Part shown: in pieces, positions 17,295 through 26,460 of the stretch | Position numbering within the stretch: the stretch's first letter is position 1 | Layout of the letters: the number at the start of each line of letters is the position of its first letter | Source of the DNA: Clostridia bacterium | GTDB taxonomy: Bacteria; Bacillota; Clostridia; Oscillospirales; Acutalibacteraceae | Reading direction: 5' to 3' | NCBI GenBank assembly: GCA_024404145.1 | Contig: JAKSQK010000003.1 | Coordinates: 1 to 64,000 of the forward strand | Length of the DNA stretch: 64,000 nt | Translations under genes and position numbers: made by a program | The notes under the pieces: generated by a model | Told to the model about the DNA's origin: nothing | The model's database searches: none | What the model saw: the letters and a program-made list of their open reading frames with translations, nothing else

Positions 17295-17323
17295 TTGAAA
17301 AAACAATTCAATGGTAATATAAT
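17295..17323 (+). promoter_or_regulatory. Promoter of the aminotransferase gene
   Basis: TTGAAA (17295-17300), 17-bp spacer, TATAAT (17318-17323). Confidence 0.7.
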
Positions 17324-17351
17324 TAAATGTATTCTTTTTTCGAGGTGCTGT

Positions 17352-18620
17352 ATGATAAGTTATAAATCAATGACAAACGAAGAACTAAAAAGAGAATTTA
17401 ATACCGTAAAAGCGGAGTATGAGAACATTAAAACTCTTAATCTTTCGCTTGATATGTCTAGGGGAAAACCCGGTTCGGATAACCTTGATTTAAGCAATGA
17501 TATGTTGCTTTTTCCAAATAAGGAAAGCGGTTTTTTAACCGAAAACGGAACCGAAACGAGAAACTACGGCGGACCTTACGGTATAGACGAGGCAAGGCGC
17601 CTTTTTGCCGAAATCCTTGAAATGCCCGAGGAAACCGTAATCGTAGGCGGAAACGCATCTCTGACATTGATGTTTGATGTTATTGCGCAGGGTATGTATA
17701 AAGGTTTTGGCGATAAGCCGTGGATTTTCGAGGAAAAGAGAAAATTCCTTTGCCCCGCCCCCGGTTATGACCGCCATTTTGCCATAACCGAATACTTCGG
17801 TTTTGAACTTATAACTATCCCCACCGATGAAAACGGTCCCGATATGGATATGGTTGAAGAATATGTTAAGGATAGTACGGTAAAGGGTATTTGGTGCGTT
17901 CCGAAATATTCAAACCCCAACGGAACTACATTCAGCGATGAAACGGTAAGGCGTTTTGCAAACCTTAAACCTGCCGCAAAAGACTTCCGCATTATGTGGG
18001 ATAACGCTTATGTTGTGCATGACCTCTATGACGAGGGCGATAAACTTTTGAATTTGTATGATGAATGCCTTAAAGTCGGCAGTCAAGATATGCCGATTTT
18101 CTTCGCTTCAACCTCAAAGGTTACATTGCCGGGCGCCGGAATTTCCTGCATGGCGGCAAGTCCGAAAACTCTTGAAATGATAAAAAACAGAATGAAATAT
18201 CAAGTTATAGGCCCTGATAAGATAAATCATTTAAGGCATACTATGTTCCTGCCTGACCTTAAAGCCGTTAAGGAACAAATGAAGAAACATGCAGAGATTA
18301 TCAGACCTAAATTTGAGGCGGTTCTTGATGAATTTGATGCAAATTTAAGCGGTCTTGAAATTGCCCGTTGGACAAAACCGAACGGCGGATATTTCATAAG
18401 TCTCAATGTTATGGAAGGTTGCGCTAAAAGAGTAGGGGAACTTTGCAAGGAAGCAGGTCTTGTCCTTACAAATGTCGGTGCGACCTACCCGTATGGCAAA
18501 GACCCGTATGATTCAAACATAAGAATTGCCCCGACATATCCGAGCATTGAAGATATCGGAAAAGCCGCAAAGGTGCTTTCGGTTGCCGTAAGATATGCAG
18601 CGCTTGAAAAATTAGTATAA
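17352..18620 (+). CDS. PLP-dependent aminotransferase (aspartate/alanine aminotransferase-like)
   Basis: 422 residues of fold-type I. Visible features are SLDMSRGKPGSDNLDLS near the N-terminus, GGNASLTLMFDVIAQG, VPKYSNPNGTTFSDETV, and the PLP lysine in FASTSKVTLPGAGIS. The long N-terminal part and RGKPG motif match the family annotated as class I/II or MocR-like aspartate aminotransferase (Pfam Aminotran_MocR). The exact amino donor is not certain. The ATG at 17352 is chosen for its GAGGTG site 6 bp upstream; the frame is open to 17295, but that stretch holds the promoter. Confidence 0.8.
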   Translation: MISYKSMTNEELKREFNTVKAEYENIKTLNLSLDMSRGKPGSDNLDLSNDMLLFPNKESGFLTENGTETRNYGGPYGIDEARRLFAEILEMPEETVIVGGNASLTLMFDVIAQGMYKGFGDKPWIFEEKRKFLCPAPGYDRHFAITEYFGFELITIPTDENGPDMDMVEEYVKDSTVKGIWCVPKYSNPNGTTFSDETVRRFANLKPAAKDFRIMWDNAYVVHDLYDEGDKLLNLYDECLKVGSQDMPIFFASTSKVTLPGAGISCMAASPKTLEMIKNRMKYQVIGPDKINHLRHTMFLPDLKAVKEQMKKHAEIIRPKFEAVLDEFDANLSGLEIARWTKPNGGYFISLNVMEGCAKRVGELCKEAGLVLTNVGATYPYGKDPYDSNIRIAPTYPSIEDIGKAAKVLSVAVRYAALEKLV

Positions 18621-18635
18621 AAGTGTTAGTTTTAA

Positions 18636-18664
18636 TTGACTTTAATGTCATTTTTTAGTATAAT
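18636..18664 (+). promoter_or_regulatory. Promoter of secD-secF
   Basis: TTGACT (18636-18641), 17-bp spacer, TATAAT (18659-18664), in the TTTTTTAGTATAAT context. Confidence 0.8.
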
Positions 18665-18738
18665 AAGTTGTAAATAGGCGCAAGGGGTATGAGTATATAA
18701 CATATTCCTATGTTAAAAACGAAATGGAGGATTTGTCA

Positions 18739-20130
18739 ATGAAGTCCAAAAGAGTGGGCAAGCCGATCTTTTTTGTAATCTTCGTTTTGATTTTGGCTCT
18801 TACATATACGGCCTTTTTCGGAATCCATGATTATTTCGGCGACAAAAAACAAAGTTATATTAAGGGTGCCGAAGATATCCGTTGGGGTATTGATATTTCG
18901 GGCGGTGTTGAAGCTGTTTTCTCGCCGGATAAAGAGGGCGTTGAAATCACAAAAGACGATATGGCATCCGCAAAAGCAATTATTGAAACCCGTCTTGTAA
19001 ACCTTAACATCACAGACTATGAGGTTTATCTCGACAATGCAAATCATCAGGTTATCGTAAGATTCCCGAGAACTGCCGGTGATGACGATTTTGACCCACA
19101 GGCAGCCATAAAGGAACTCGGAGCATCTGCTCAGTTGCAGTTCTTTGAGGGAGACGATAATTCATCGGGAAATCCGTTTATGACCGGCGAAGTTGTTGAT
19201 AAGGCAACCGGCGTTTATGAGCAGGAGCATGGTTGGGTTGTATCTCTTGAACTTAACTCAAAGGGTGCCGAAGCATTTGGTACCGCAACGGCAAATGCTT
19301 ATAAAAACGGAACTAACATCTCGATTTATATGGACGAAACAAACATCTCAACCGCAAGTTGTTCAAACGGTGCCATAACCGGCGGAAGCGCCATAATTTA
19401 CGGCAACTTTACGCAGGACCAAGCGGTTGACCTTGCAAATAAAATCAATGCCGGTTCTTTGCCGTTCGCATTGACAGTTGATGACAGCAAACTTCAAATA
19501 ATTTCTCCGTCGCTCGGTTCCGATGCGCTTCGTGTAATGGTTATTGCAGGTTCTATTGCATTCGGTGTTGTATGTTTGCTTATGCTTATCCGTTACCGTG
19601 TCCATGGATTTGTCGCTTGTATTGCTCTTTTAGGTCAGCTCGCAGGAACTATCGCTTGTATTTCGGGCTATTTCCCCAATGCTTCGAGCTTCACCTTAAC
19701 CGTTCCCGGTATCGCCGGTATCATTCTTTCTATCGGTGTCGGTGTTGACTGTAATGTTATTGCGGCTGAGCGTATTCGTGATGAATTCAAGAAGGGCAAA
19801 ACTATTGACGGCGCTATCGATTCAGGATTTAAGAACAGTTTATCAGCTATTATCGACGGTAATGTTACCATCGTTATCGTATCGCTTGTACTTATGGGTG
19901 CTTTCGGTACTCCCGATAGCTTCATCGCAAAGATTTTCTCACCCCTTATGTCGCTCTTCGGCTCTTCGATAACCGGTGCAATTTACTCGTTCGGTTATAC
20001 ACTTTTGATTGGCGTTATCTTCAACCTTATCATGGGTGTTCTTGCTTCTAAGTATATGCTGAAAAGTATTTCGCAGCTTAAATTATTCAGAAAACCTGCG
20101 CTTTACGGAGGTAAGAAAAATGATAAATAG
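18739..20130 (+). CDS. secD: Protein translocase subunit SecD
   Basis: 463 residues. TM1 (about 9-27) is followed by RWGIDISGGVEAVF (the D1 motif), a periplasm-side domain, and a block of five helices after residue 255, with GVGVDCNVIAAERIRDEFKKGKTIDGAI characteristic of SecD/RND proteins. It works with SecF, using proton motive force to finish Sec-dependent export. GGAGG lies 8 bp before the ATG at 18739. It overlaps secF by 11 bp. Confidence 0.95.
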   Translation: MKSKRVGKPIFFVIFVLILALTYTAFFGIHDYFGDKKQSYIKGAEDIRWGIDISGGVEAVFSPDKEGVEITKDDMASAKAIIETRLVNLNITDYEVYLDNANHQVIVRFPRTAGDDDFDPQAAIKELGASAQLQFFEGDDNSSGNPFMTGEVVDKATGVYEQEHGWVVSLELNSKGAEAFGTATANAYKNGTNISIYMDETNISTASCSNGAITGGSAIIYGNFTQDQAVDLANKINAGSLPFALTVDDSKLQIISPSLGSDALRVMVIAGSIAFGVVCLLMLIRYRVHGFVACIALLGQLAGTIACISGYFPNASSFTLTVPGIAGIILSIGVGVDCNVIAAERIRDEFKKGKTIDGAIDSGFKNSLSAIIDGNVTIVIVSLVLMGAFGTPDSFIAKIFSPLMSLFGSSITGAIYSFGYTLLIGVIFNLIMGVLASKYMLKSISQLKLFRKPALYGGKKNDK

Positions 20131-21025
20131 TAAAAAAGTTTTGAAATTCGGCCTTATCGTTTATGCCGTAATCATTATTACAGGAATCCTCTTCGGAGTT
20201 TTTGCCGGTGTTAAACTTGATATTAACTTCTCCGGTGGCGCCCGTATAACCTATTCTTATACCGGCGATATCAAACAGGCAGATTTTGAATCGACCGTTA
20301 AAAATGCTCTTGATAAAGAGTTTACCGTTAGCAAGAATGAATCTCTTGCCGGAAACACAAAAACCTATGCTATCAACCTTTCGGGCAAAAATGCTCTTTC
20401 GGCTGAAACGCAGGAAAAAATCACAACCGCCCTTGAAGAAAAGTTCAAGGATAACAAGATAGAACTTTACGATTCAAACTCGGTTAGTTCGTCGGTTGCC
20501 GGTGGTTTCTTCGCAAAGAGTATCGTTGCAATGGTTTTAACTGCCGTTTTGGTTGTTATTTATGTTGGTATCAGATTTAAGAACATAGGCGGTGTTTCGG
20601 CGGCTTTAACCGCTCTTTGCGCTTTGGTTCTTGACCTTGCCATAACTTTCTGCGCTTGTTCCATTTTCAGACTTCAAATTGATTCAAACTATATGGCAGT
20701 TGTTCTTACCATTCTCGGTTATTCTCTCAACGATACCATCGTTGTTTATGACCGTGTAAGAGAAAACAAGAAGTATTATCCGCAACTTTCTCTCAATGAG
20801 AATATGAATAGGAGTATTAAGGGAGTTTTAACAAGAAATATTGTAACTTCAGTTACAACCGTTGTTGCCGTTATTACCATCATCGTTGTTGCCGAAATCT
20901 ATGGCCTTACAACGCTCAGAACATTTGGTATTCCGATGGCATTCGGTCTTCTTTCGGGTTGCTTCTCGTCGTTGTTTGTTGCAGGTCCGCTTTGGGTTTG
21001 CTATAAAGAAAAAAGAACTGCTTAA
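20120..21025 (+). CDS. secF: Protein translocase subunit SecF
   Basis: 301 residues. TM1 is followed by KLDINFSGGARITYSYTG (SecF signature), the external domain to about 130, and five helices with GYSLNDTIVVYDRVRENKKY, the SecF equivalent of the SecD ERIRDE loop. The last helix ends SLFVAGPLWVCYKEKR. A GGAGG site is inside the secD end. The pair is separate here, not fused. Confidence 0.95.
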   Translation: MINSKKVLKFGLIVYAVIIITGILFGVFAGVKLDINFSGGARITYSYTGDIKQADFESTVKNALDKEFTVSKNESLAGNTKTYAINLSGKNALSAETQEKITTALEEKFKDNKIELYDSNSVSSSVAGGFFAKSIVAMVLTAVLVVIYVGIRFKNIGGVSAALTALCALVLDLAITFCACSIFRLQIDSNYMAVVLTILGYSLNDTIVVYDRVRENKKYYPQLSLNENMNRSIKGVLTRNIVTSVTTVVAVITIIVVAEIYGLTTLRTFGIPMAFGLLSGCFSSLFVAGPLWVCYKEKRTA

Positions 21026-21032
21026 AAGTATT

Positions 21033-21066
21033 ACCGCCTGTGAGATTTTTCACAGGCGGTTTTTTA
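21033..21066 (+). terminator. Intrinsic terminator after secF
   Basis: ACCGCCTGTGA pairs with TCACAGGCGGT, followed by TTTTTT. Confidence 0.9.
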
Positions 21067-21083
21067 TCCCAGAATAAAAAAAC

Positions 21084-21117
21084 AAAAACCTTCATAGATT
21101 TTCTATGGAGGTTTTTT
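21084..21117 (+). terminator. Second hairpin with T-run before the bofA-like gene
   Basis: AAAACCTTCATAG pairs with CTATGGAGGTTTT, followed by TTTT and then AGTATAATTATAAAGG, which contains a -10-like TATAAT (21120-21125). It is either a backup terminator or part of the bofA promoter region. Confidence 0.6.
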
Positions 21118-21239
21118 AGTATAATTATAAAGGCGCCTGTTTCCCGCCATTTTTTCGGCAACCGAAGCAGATGCGATAAAAAAATCGCCGTTTCGGTCAA
21201 ATTTATCGTATTTTGTGTCTTTAAGAAAGGGTGATTCTT

Positions 21240-21503
21240 ATGATAATTTATTTAATCAGTTTGGCTGTTTTACTCGGCATTTCTTCAATAGTTGTTTTTA
21301 TGCTTTCTTTTTATTCGGGCAAAGCGTTAAAAAGAATTATATTGAATGCCGTTTTCGGAATTTTGATTATGGCAGGAATAAATTTAACATCGAAATTCAG
21401 CGGAGTTCATATCCCGATAAACCCCGTAACCGCACTGGGTATCGGCATATTTTCGATTCCTGCCGTTATCGGATTTTTAATGCTAAATATTATATTTTTA
21501 TGA
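21240..21503 (+). CDS. BofA-like (pro-sigma-K processing inhibitor family) membrane protein
   Basis: 87 residues with two or three hydrophobic segments. The C-terminal half, IPINPVTALGIGIFSIPAVIGFLML, matches the conserved BofA core (I-P-x-N-x-V-T-A-L-x-x-G-x-x-G/S-I-P-G/A). In Bacillus, BofA restrains the SpoIVFB protease in the mother cell; whether this lineage uses a processed sigma-K is not shown. AAAGGGTGATT lies just before the ATG. Its stop overlaps the convergent rsmA end by 6 bp. Confidence 0.75.
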   Translation: MIIYLISLAVLLGISSIVVFMLSFYSGKALKRIILNAVFGILIMAGINLTSKFSGVHIPINPVTALGIGIFSIPAVIGFLMLNIIFL

Positions 21504-22352
21504 CTTGAAAATCAGGTCGGAAAGTTTTGCCAACTCTTCCATACTAAGCGCCTCGCCCCTTACCGTTTCGGCAAGTCCGACTTTGGCAAGACAATTTCTC
21601 AAATGATTTTTATCAATATTAAGTGTATTTGAAACGGTATTTATAAATGTTTTTCTGCGCTGGGCGAAACATGCTTTGCTCAGCATAAAAAATCGGGCTT
21701 CATCTTTAAGTTCTATCGGCGGTTTTTCTCTTATTTTAAGGTTTATTACTGCCGAATCGACCTTCGGGGCGGGTAAAAACGAAGTTCTGTCAACCAAAAA
21801 AAGTTTTTCGGCAATGCTAAAATAGTTTACCGCAACCGTAACGGCACCTGCTTCACGGCTGCCGACCTTTGCGCAAAGGCGGTCGGCGGCTTCTTTTTGC
21901 ACCATAACGGTTATGGAGTCGATAGGCAGTTTGCTTTCAAGAAGCCCCATAATGATAGGCGAAGTAATGTAATAGGGGAGATTAGCGCAAACACAAACTC
22001 GGCTGCAACCCTCAAATTCCTGCTTGATTATTTCTTTAAGGTTTAATTTCATCGCATCGCCGAAGATTATTTTAATATTCGAAAATTCGCCTACGGTAGT
22101 TTCCAAAACGGGAGCAAGTCGCTCATCAAGTTCTATCGCCACAACCTTTTTGGCAACTTTACAAAGTTCTCTTGTTAAAACCCCTGCGCCGGGACCTATT
22201 TCAATAACTCCGCTGTTCTGGTCAAGACAACTTTCCGCCATTCTCGGACAAACCGTTTCGTCTATAAGAAAGTTCTGACCGAGCGATTTTTTGAAAGAAA
22301 AACCGTTCTTTTTAAGCAGTTCGGTTATTTCGTTAATATCGGCTAAATTCAT
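21498..22352 (-). CDS. rsmA: 16S rRNA (adenine1518-N6/adenine1519-N6)-dimethyltransferase
   Basis: 284 residues. SAM-binding VIEIGPGAGVLTREL, the catalytic NLPYYITSPII motif (NxPY) and KSLGQNFLID at the N-terminus identify RsmA/KsgA. It dimethylates two adenines near the 3' end of 16S rRNA. AAGGAG lies 8 bp upstream of the ATG. It is transcribed toward the bofA-like gene, with a good promoter at 22407-22379. Confidence 0.95.
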   Translation of the reverse strand: MNLADINEITELLKKNGFSFKKSLGQNFLIDETVCPRMAESCLDQNSGVIEIGPGAGVLTRELCKVAKKVVAIELDERLAPVLETTVGEFSNIKIIFGDAMKLNLKEIIKQEFEGCSRVCVCANLPYYITSPIIMGLLESKLPIDSITVMVQKEAADRLCAKVGSREAGAVTVAVNYFSIAEKLFLVDRTSFLPAPKVDSAVINLKIREKPPIELKDEARFFMLSKACFAQRRKTFINTVSNTLNIDKNHLRNCLAKVGLAETVRGEALSMEELAKLSDLIFKS

Positions 22353-22378
22353 ATAATTACTCCTTATTTTATACCGAT

Positions 22379-22407
22379 ATTATATAATATCATTTATCAT
22401 CTTTCAA
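22379..22407 (-). promoter_or_regulatory. Promoter of rsmA
   Basis: Minus strand TTGAAA (22407-22402), 17-bp spacer, TATAAT (22384-22379). It lies back to back with the promoter at 22419. Confidence 0.7.
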
Positions 22408-22418
22408 GAAAATTTTTG

Positions 22419-22447
22419 TTGTTAAAAGCATAAGAATATGGTACAAT
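22419..22447 (+). promoter_or_regulatory. Promoter of the 22477 gene
   Basis: TTGTTA (22419-22424), 17-bp spacer, TACAAT (22442-22447). Confidence 0.65.
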
Positions 22448-22476
22448 ATAGAAAATAATATTTTGGAGTGAATATC

Positions 22477-23223
22477 TTGGATAACAGATATATTGGCAAG
22501 GTTATTGCCGAAATGGAGCCGTTTTTCAGCGAAAACAAGTTTGAAAACTTCGGTGAGAACTGTTTCAAAAACGATAAAAAAGCAGTTAAAGTCGAGTATA
22601 GCGATGCAAGGCAAATGTATCTTTTGCTTACAGCCGATATTGACGAAGAAGGCAATATCGGAGAATACATCGAGGCAGAAGCATGGCTTTTTGATGATTC
22701 GCAACTTGAAAGAGATGCCGAAAGCGTTGGAATAGATTTTGTTGATACGCTTAGGAAAAATATGGGTATTAAGGTTAAAAAGACGGCAAATAATAATATT
22801 GATTTACCGACTGCCAAAAAAGGCGATAAATACAACATTACAAGTTTTACAAAAAAAACGCTCGATACCTATCCGCAACTTAAAGAGCCATATAAAGAAT
22901 ATGTTGCAAAATACGGCAATTTCCTTTACCTTAACTTTTTCGGAACATATCTTGTTCCCCTTATGAAAGAAACATTGAAAGAGGGAAATAAAAAGTCGTT
23001 AAAGAAAATTCTCGATATGGTTGAACCTGCCTATATGCAGGGCGATAAGGATTCGGTTAATACCGCCGTTGCTTGTCTTGCCGCCGCTTGTTACGGTGAT
23101 GAAGCCGTAACTGCTGCCGTAAACAATATGTTGAGCGAAAATGCTCATTTCAAATCGGCAGTAAACGAATTTATACCCATTATTAAATCCAAAAAACAAA
23201 TCAGAGAAACTCTGGTTAAATAA
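22477..23223 (+). CDS. Uncharacterised cytosolic protein
   Basis: 248 residues; family not recognised. The N-terminal 100 residues are mixed alpha/beta (VKVEYSDARQMYLLLTADID), then a helical C-terminal half with Ala-rich turns (TAVACLAAACYGDEAVTAAVNNMLSE) suggests a repeat-like helical bundle. No signal or membrane segment. The TTG at 22477 is preferred because TTGGAG lies 8 nt upstream; the in-frame GTG at 22468 overlaps that site. The gene is 19 bp ahead of the SPFH gene and probably cotranscribed with it. Confidence 0.6.
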   Translation: MDNRYIGKVIAEMEPFFSENKFENFGENCFKNDKKAVKVEYSDARQMYLLLTADIDEEGNIGEYIEAEAWLFDDSQLERDAESVGIDFVDTLRKNMGIKVKKTANNNIDLPTAKKGDKYNITSFTKKTLDTYPQLKEPYKEYVAKYGNFLYLNFFGTYLVPLMKETLKEGNKKSLKKILDMVEPAYMQGDKDSVNTAVACLAAACYGDEAVTAAVNNMLSENAHFKSAVNEFIPIIKSKKQIRETLVK

Positions 23224-23242
23224 TTAAAAGGGGGAATTTTTT

Positions 23243-24193
23243 ATGGGACCGTTACTCATTATTTTGTTTATAATTCTTTTTATCATCATTTGCTGTAATG
23301 TACGAATTGTACCTCAGGCAACGCAGTATGTTATTGAATCTCTCGGAAAATACAAAGCAACTTGGGACGCCGGAATTCATGTTAAAATTCCGATAATTGA
23401 AAAAATTTCCAAAAAAATAACCTTAAAAGAGCAGGTTATGGATTCGCCTCCGCAACCGGTTATTACAAAAGATAATGTTACAATGCAGATAGATACTGTT
23501 GTTTATTTTCGCATTTTTGATGCAAGACTTTATACCTATGGCGTTGTAAACCCGATAAATGCACTTGAAAATCTAACCGCAACAACCCTTCGTAATATTG
23601 TTGGCGAAATGGAACTTGACGGAACCCTTACTTCAAGGGATACCATAAACAGCAAAATGACCTCCATTCTCGATGAAGCTACCGATAAATGGGGAATTAA
23701 GGTTACGAGGGTTGAGCTTAAAAATATCATTCCGCCTACCGAAATTCAGAATGCGATGGAAAAGCAGATGAAGGCAGAGCGAGACAGAAGAGAAACCCTG
23801 CTTCAAGCTGAGGGTCATAAAGCCGCCGCAATAACAAGGGCGGAAGGCGATAAACAAGCAATGATTTTGGCGGCAGAAGGCGAAAGAGATGCAAGAATTG
23901 CAAAAGCCGAAGGTGAAGCAAAGGCAATTTATCTCTCTAAAAAAGCCGAGGCAGACGGTCTTGCCGCTCTTAAAGAGGCAGGTGCCGATGCCGCCGTTTT
24001 GGAACTCAAAAAATATGAAGCGCTTGTTAATTTGGCGAACGGAACTGCGGCCAAACTTATTATTCCAACCGATGCCGTAAATGCCGTTACAAACAATGCA
24101 ATTTTCACCGAAACAACAGGACTCGGCGATAATACAAAGTCGGCTCCGAAGAAAAAATCTGCCCCTAAGGCAGACCCTTGTTGCGATGATTAA
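23243..24193 (+). CDS. SPFH/band 7 (stomatin-like, QmcA-type) membrane protein
   Basis: 316 residues. An N-terminal membrane helix (about 2-19) leads into the SPFH domain with CNVRIVPQATQYVIESLGKYKATWDAGIH, a VDTVVYFRI strand and the GVKVTRVELKNIIPP-type strand. A long Ala/Glu/Lys coiled coil follows (about 180-260, AEGDKQAMILAAEGERDARI). It ends in a Lys/Pro tail with two Cys. Such proteins oligomerise in membrane microdomains and modulate proteases; the partner here is unknown. Some family members are paired with an NfeD protein, which is absent. Confidence 0.88.
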   Translation: MGPLLIILFIILFIIICCNVRIVPQATQYVIESLGKYKATWDAGIHVKIPIIEKISKKITLKEQVMDSPPQPVITKDNVTMQIDTVVYFRIFDARLYTYGVVNPINALENLTATTLRNIVGEMELDGTLTSRDTINSKMTSILDEATDKWGIKVTRVELKNIIPPTEIQNAMEKQMKAERDRRETLLQAEGHKAAAITRAEGDKQAMILAAEGERDARIAKAEGEAKAIYLSKKAEADGLAALKEAGADAAVLELKKYEALVNLANGTAAKLIIPTDAVNAVTNNAIFTETTGLGDNTKSAPKKKSAPKADPCCDD

Positions 24194-24202
24194 AACAGTT
24201 TT

Positions 24203-24234
24203 AAGCAGAGGCAAAAACCTCTGCTTATTTTTTT
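24203..24234 (+). terminator. Intrinsic terminator after the SPFH gene
   Basis: AAGCAGAGG pairs with CCTCTGCTT, followed by ATTTTTTT. Confidence 0.9.
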
Positions 24235-24245
24235 AATAAAATCTC

Positions 24246-24274
24246 TTGTCATTTTTTGCCGAATGTAGTATAAT
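24246..24274 (+). promoter_or_regulatory. Promoter of thiI
   Basis: TTGTCA (24246-24251), 17-bp spacer, TATAAT (24269-24274). Confidence 0.75.
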
Positions 24275-24311
24275 TACATTAGATAATTGTGTTTTAATGA
24301 GGAATCCTGCG

Positions 24312-25481
24312 ATGAAGGAAATTATTTTAGTAAAAGACGGTGAATTATCGCTAAAAGGTCTTAACCGTTCAACATTTGAAAGCAAACTTGTAAATAATAT
24401 AAAAAGGCGCCTTAAACCGCTTGGCGAATTTAAGATAACAAGGGCGCAGTCAACGATGTATATTGAGCCCGAAAGCGACGATTTTGATTTTGAAGAGGCG
24501 CTCGAAAGGGTCGGCCGTGTTTTCGGTATCGCGGGATACAGTCGTGCTTGTGTTCTCAAAAAAACCCCCGAAGATATTTTCGAAAATGCGCCTGTATATC
24601 TTCAAAAGGCGCTTAAAAAAGCCAAAACTTTCAAGGTTGAAGCCAAAAGAGCGGATAAGTCGTTTCCTCTGAAATCCCCCGAGATTTGTATGGAACTCGG
24701 CGGAGTTATACTCAGCAAATTCAATCATTTAAGGGTTGATGTTCATAATCCCGATGTTGTTGTAACGGTTGAGGTAAGGGATTTTGCCGCTTATGTAAGG
24801 GCAGAGCAATTTAAGGGCGCCGGTGGTTTGCCTGTTGGAACTTCCGGTAAAGCCGAAATCCTTATTTCGGGCGGTATTGACAGTCCCGTTGCGGCATTTA
24901 TGATGGCAAAACGAGGTATTTCGCTTAACGCCGTTCATTTTGCCAGTCCGCCATATACGAGTGTCAGAGCCGAAGAAAAGGTTAAAGCGCTTTTATCGAA
25001 GGTTGCTAGGTACTCGGGCGGAATAAACCTTGCCGTTGTTCCGTTTACCGAAATCCAAGAGCAAATAAGAAACAACTGCCCCGAAGATTATTTTACTCTC
25101 ATCATGAGAAGAATGATGATGCGTATTGCTTGTAAAATAGCAGAAAAGGACGGTTGCTTGGGTCTTATTACAGGAGAGAGTTTGGGTCAGGTTGCAAGTC
25201 AAACATTACCTGCTATCGGCTCAACCGACAGCGTTTGTAATCTTCCTGTTCTTCGTCCGCTAATCGGTATGGATAAGGAAGAGATTATAAAAATTTCAAG
25301 AGATATAGATGCTTTTGAAACTTCTATTTTACCTTATGAGGACTGTTGTACGGTATTCACCCCAAAACATCCGCATACTCGGCCAAAACCAGGTCAATGC
25401 GAAAAGGCAGAAGAAAAATTAAATATTGACCTTTTGGTTGAAAATGCGATAAAAGGCATACAATATTCGTATATAGAATAA
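24312..25481 (+). CDS. thiI: tRNA 4-thiouridine synthase / sulfur carrier enzyme ThiI
   Basis: 389 residues. An N-terminal ferredoxin-like and THUMP region (to about 165) is followed by a PP-loop ATPase domain with SGGIDSPVAAFMMAKRG. This length corresponds to ThiI without the C-terminal rhodanese domain, as in most Firmicutes. The catalytic Cys candidate is in EDCCTVF. It makes 4-thiouridine at tRNA position 8. The ATG at 24312 has a GAGGA site upstream; the frame is open to 24246 but only through the promoter. Confidence 0.93.
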   Translation: MKEIILVKDGELSLKGLNRSTFESKLVNNIKRRLKPLGEFKITRAQSTMYIEPESDDFDFEEALERVGRVFGIAGYSRACVLKKTPEDIFENAPVYLQKALKKAKTFKVEAKRADKSFPLKSPEICMELGGVILSKFNHLRVDVHNPDVVVTVEVRDFAAYVRAEQFKGAGGLPVGTSGKAEILISGGIDSPVAAFMMAKRGISLNAVHFASPPYTSVRAEEKVKALLSKVARYSGGINLAVVPFTEIQEQIRNNCPEDYFTLIMRRMMMRIACKIAEKDGCLGLITGESLGQVASQTLPAIGSTDSVCNLPVLRPLIGMDKEEIIKISRDIDAFETSILPYEDCCTVFTPKHPHTRPKPGQCEKAEEKLNIDLLVENAIKGIQYSYIE

Positions 25482-25503
25482 TATTTATTTAGGAGAAAAA
25501 ATA

Positions 25504-26460
25504 ATGATTAGAAATGTCAAGGTTGATTTAATCTATTATACAGTAGGTTCGGATTTCGAAATGGAATTCAACCTTTGCGGTTGTTGCCGTATGCGGCTTT
25601 TAACCGATACTGTTTCAAACAGAACTGATTTTTCAAAGAGTCTTGCAAGGGGTGTTTCAAGAAGCAATATTATTATTGCCTGTGGTCCCGTTTTTGGCGA
25701 AACCGGTCTTGTTTCCACTATTGCAAAGGTAACTAATATCGGAACTGAGGTAATCGAAAACAGTAAATACGGAATTGATGATGACCGTGAAATCAGCGTT
25801 ATTAAGGGCTCAACTCCGCTTGTTTCTTCCGACGGTGTTTTCGGCGGCTGTATTATAGAAAACGGTCCGCAGGTTATAATCGTTTTAAGCGAGGGTAAAT
25901 CTCTTCGCAAAAAGGTTATGAAAGAACTTATCCATCCTTATATTGCTCAGTGGAGTTTTATCGCCGCTCAAAATGGCGAGTTTTCACCCATTGTTAAGAA
26001 TGCTCAACCCATTTATAATGACAACGATATAAACTTCCAAAAGCCGGAAATGGAAATAAACGACGAAAAGGGCCGTCCTGTTTTAGTAAACGATAATAAC
26101 GGCTTTTTACTTGATTACGACGAAGAGGATACGAATAAAAAGCGTCCCGTTATGACCGTTGACGAGGAAAATGAACTTTATTATAATGTTACCTCTTTCA
26201 ACGATAAGTCGGCTGAAAGGCAGAACACGAGATATTATTACGAAAACGATGAAGATATGGAGTTTGAAGGCAAGAAATCAAATAAGACTTTCTTGGTGGT
26301 TCTTATTGTCCTTATGGCTTTTTTTGCTGTTCTTTTACTGTTTTTTGCGGTTATAAGACCTATGTACTATGGCTATGAAGTTCTCGATTTTCTGAAACAA
26401 ATATTTACTCCGAAATCAATAATCAGTATAGCAGTTAAGTTTAGGGGGATAGGCGGTTGA
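25504..26460 (+). CDS. Membrane-anchored protein with a degenerate CinA/MoaB-like domain
   Basis: 318 residues. The N-terminal 150 residues resemble the molybdopterin-binding domain of CinA/MoaB: LLTDTVSNRTDFSKSLARGVSRSNIIIACG looks like the TNAQ...L...SD.VI.TGG stretch, and DGVFGGCIIENGPQVIIVL mirrors the PGFAIENGGKTIILLPG strand of CinA. The usual GGTGPT loop is changed to ACGPVFGET, so activity may be lost. An acidic linker (about 185-258) precedes one membrane helix (about 262-284). The gene lies 22 bp after thiI and overlaps the next gene by 4 bp. Family call is tentative. Confidence 0.5.
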   Translation: MIRNVKVDLIYYTVGSDFEMEFNLCGCCRMRLLTDTVSNRTDFSKSLARGVSRSNIIIACGPVFGETGLVSTIAKVTNIGTEVIENSKYGIDDDREISVIKGSTPLVSSDGVFGGCIIENGPQVIIVLSEGKSLRKKVMKELIHPYIAQWSFIAAQNGEFSPIVKNAQPIYNDNDINFQKPEMEINDEKGRPVLVNDNNGFLLDYDEEDTNKKRPVMTVDEENELYYNVTSFNDKSAERQNTRYYYENDEDMEFEGKKSNKTFLVVLIVLMAFFAVLLLFFAVIRPMYYGYEVLDFLKQIFTPKSIISIAVKFRGIGG

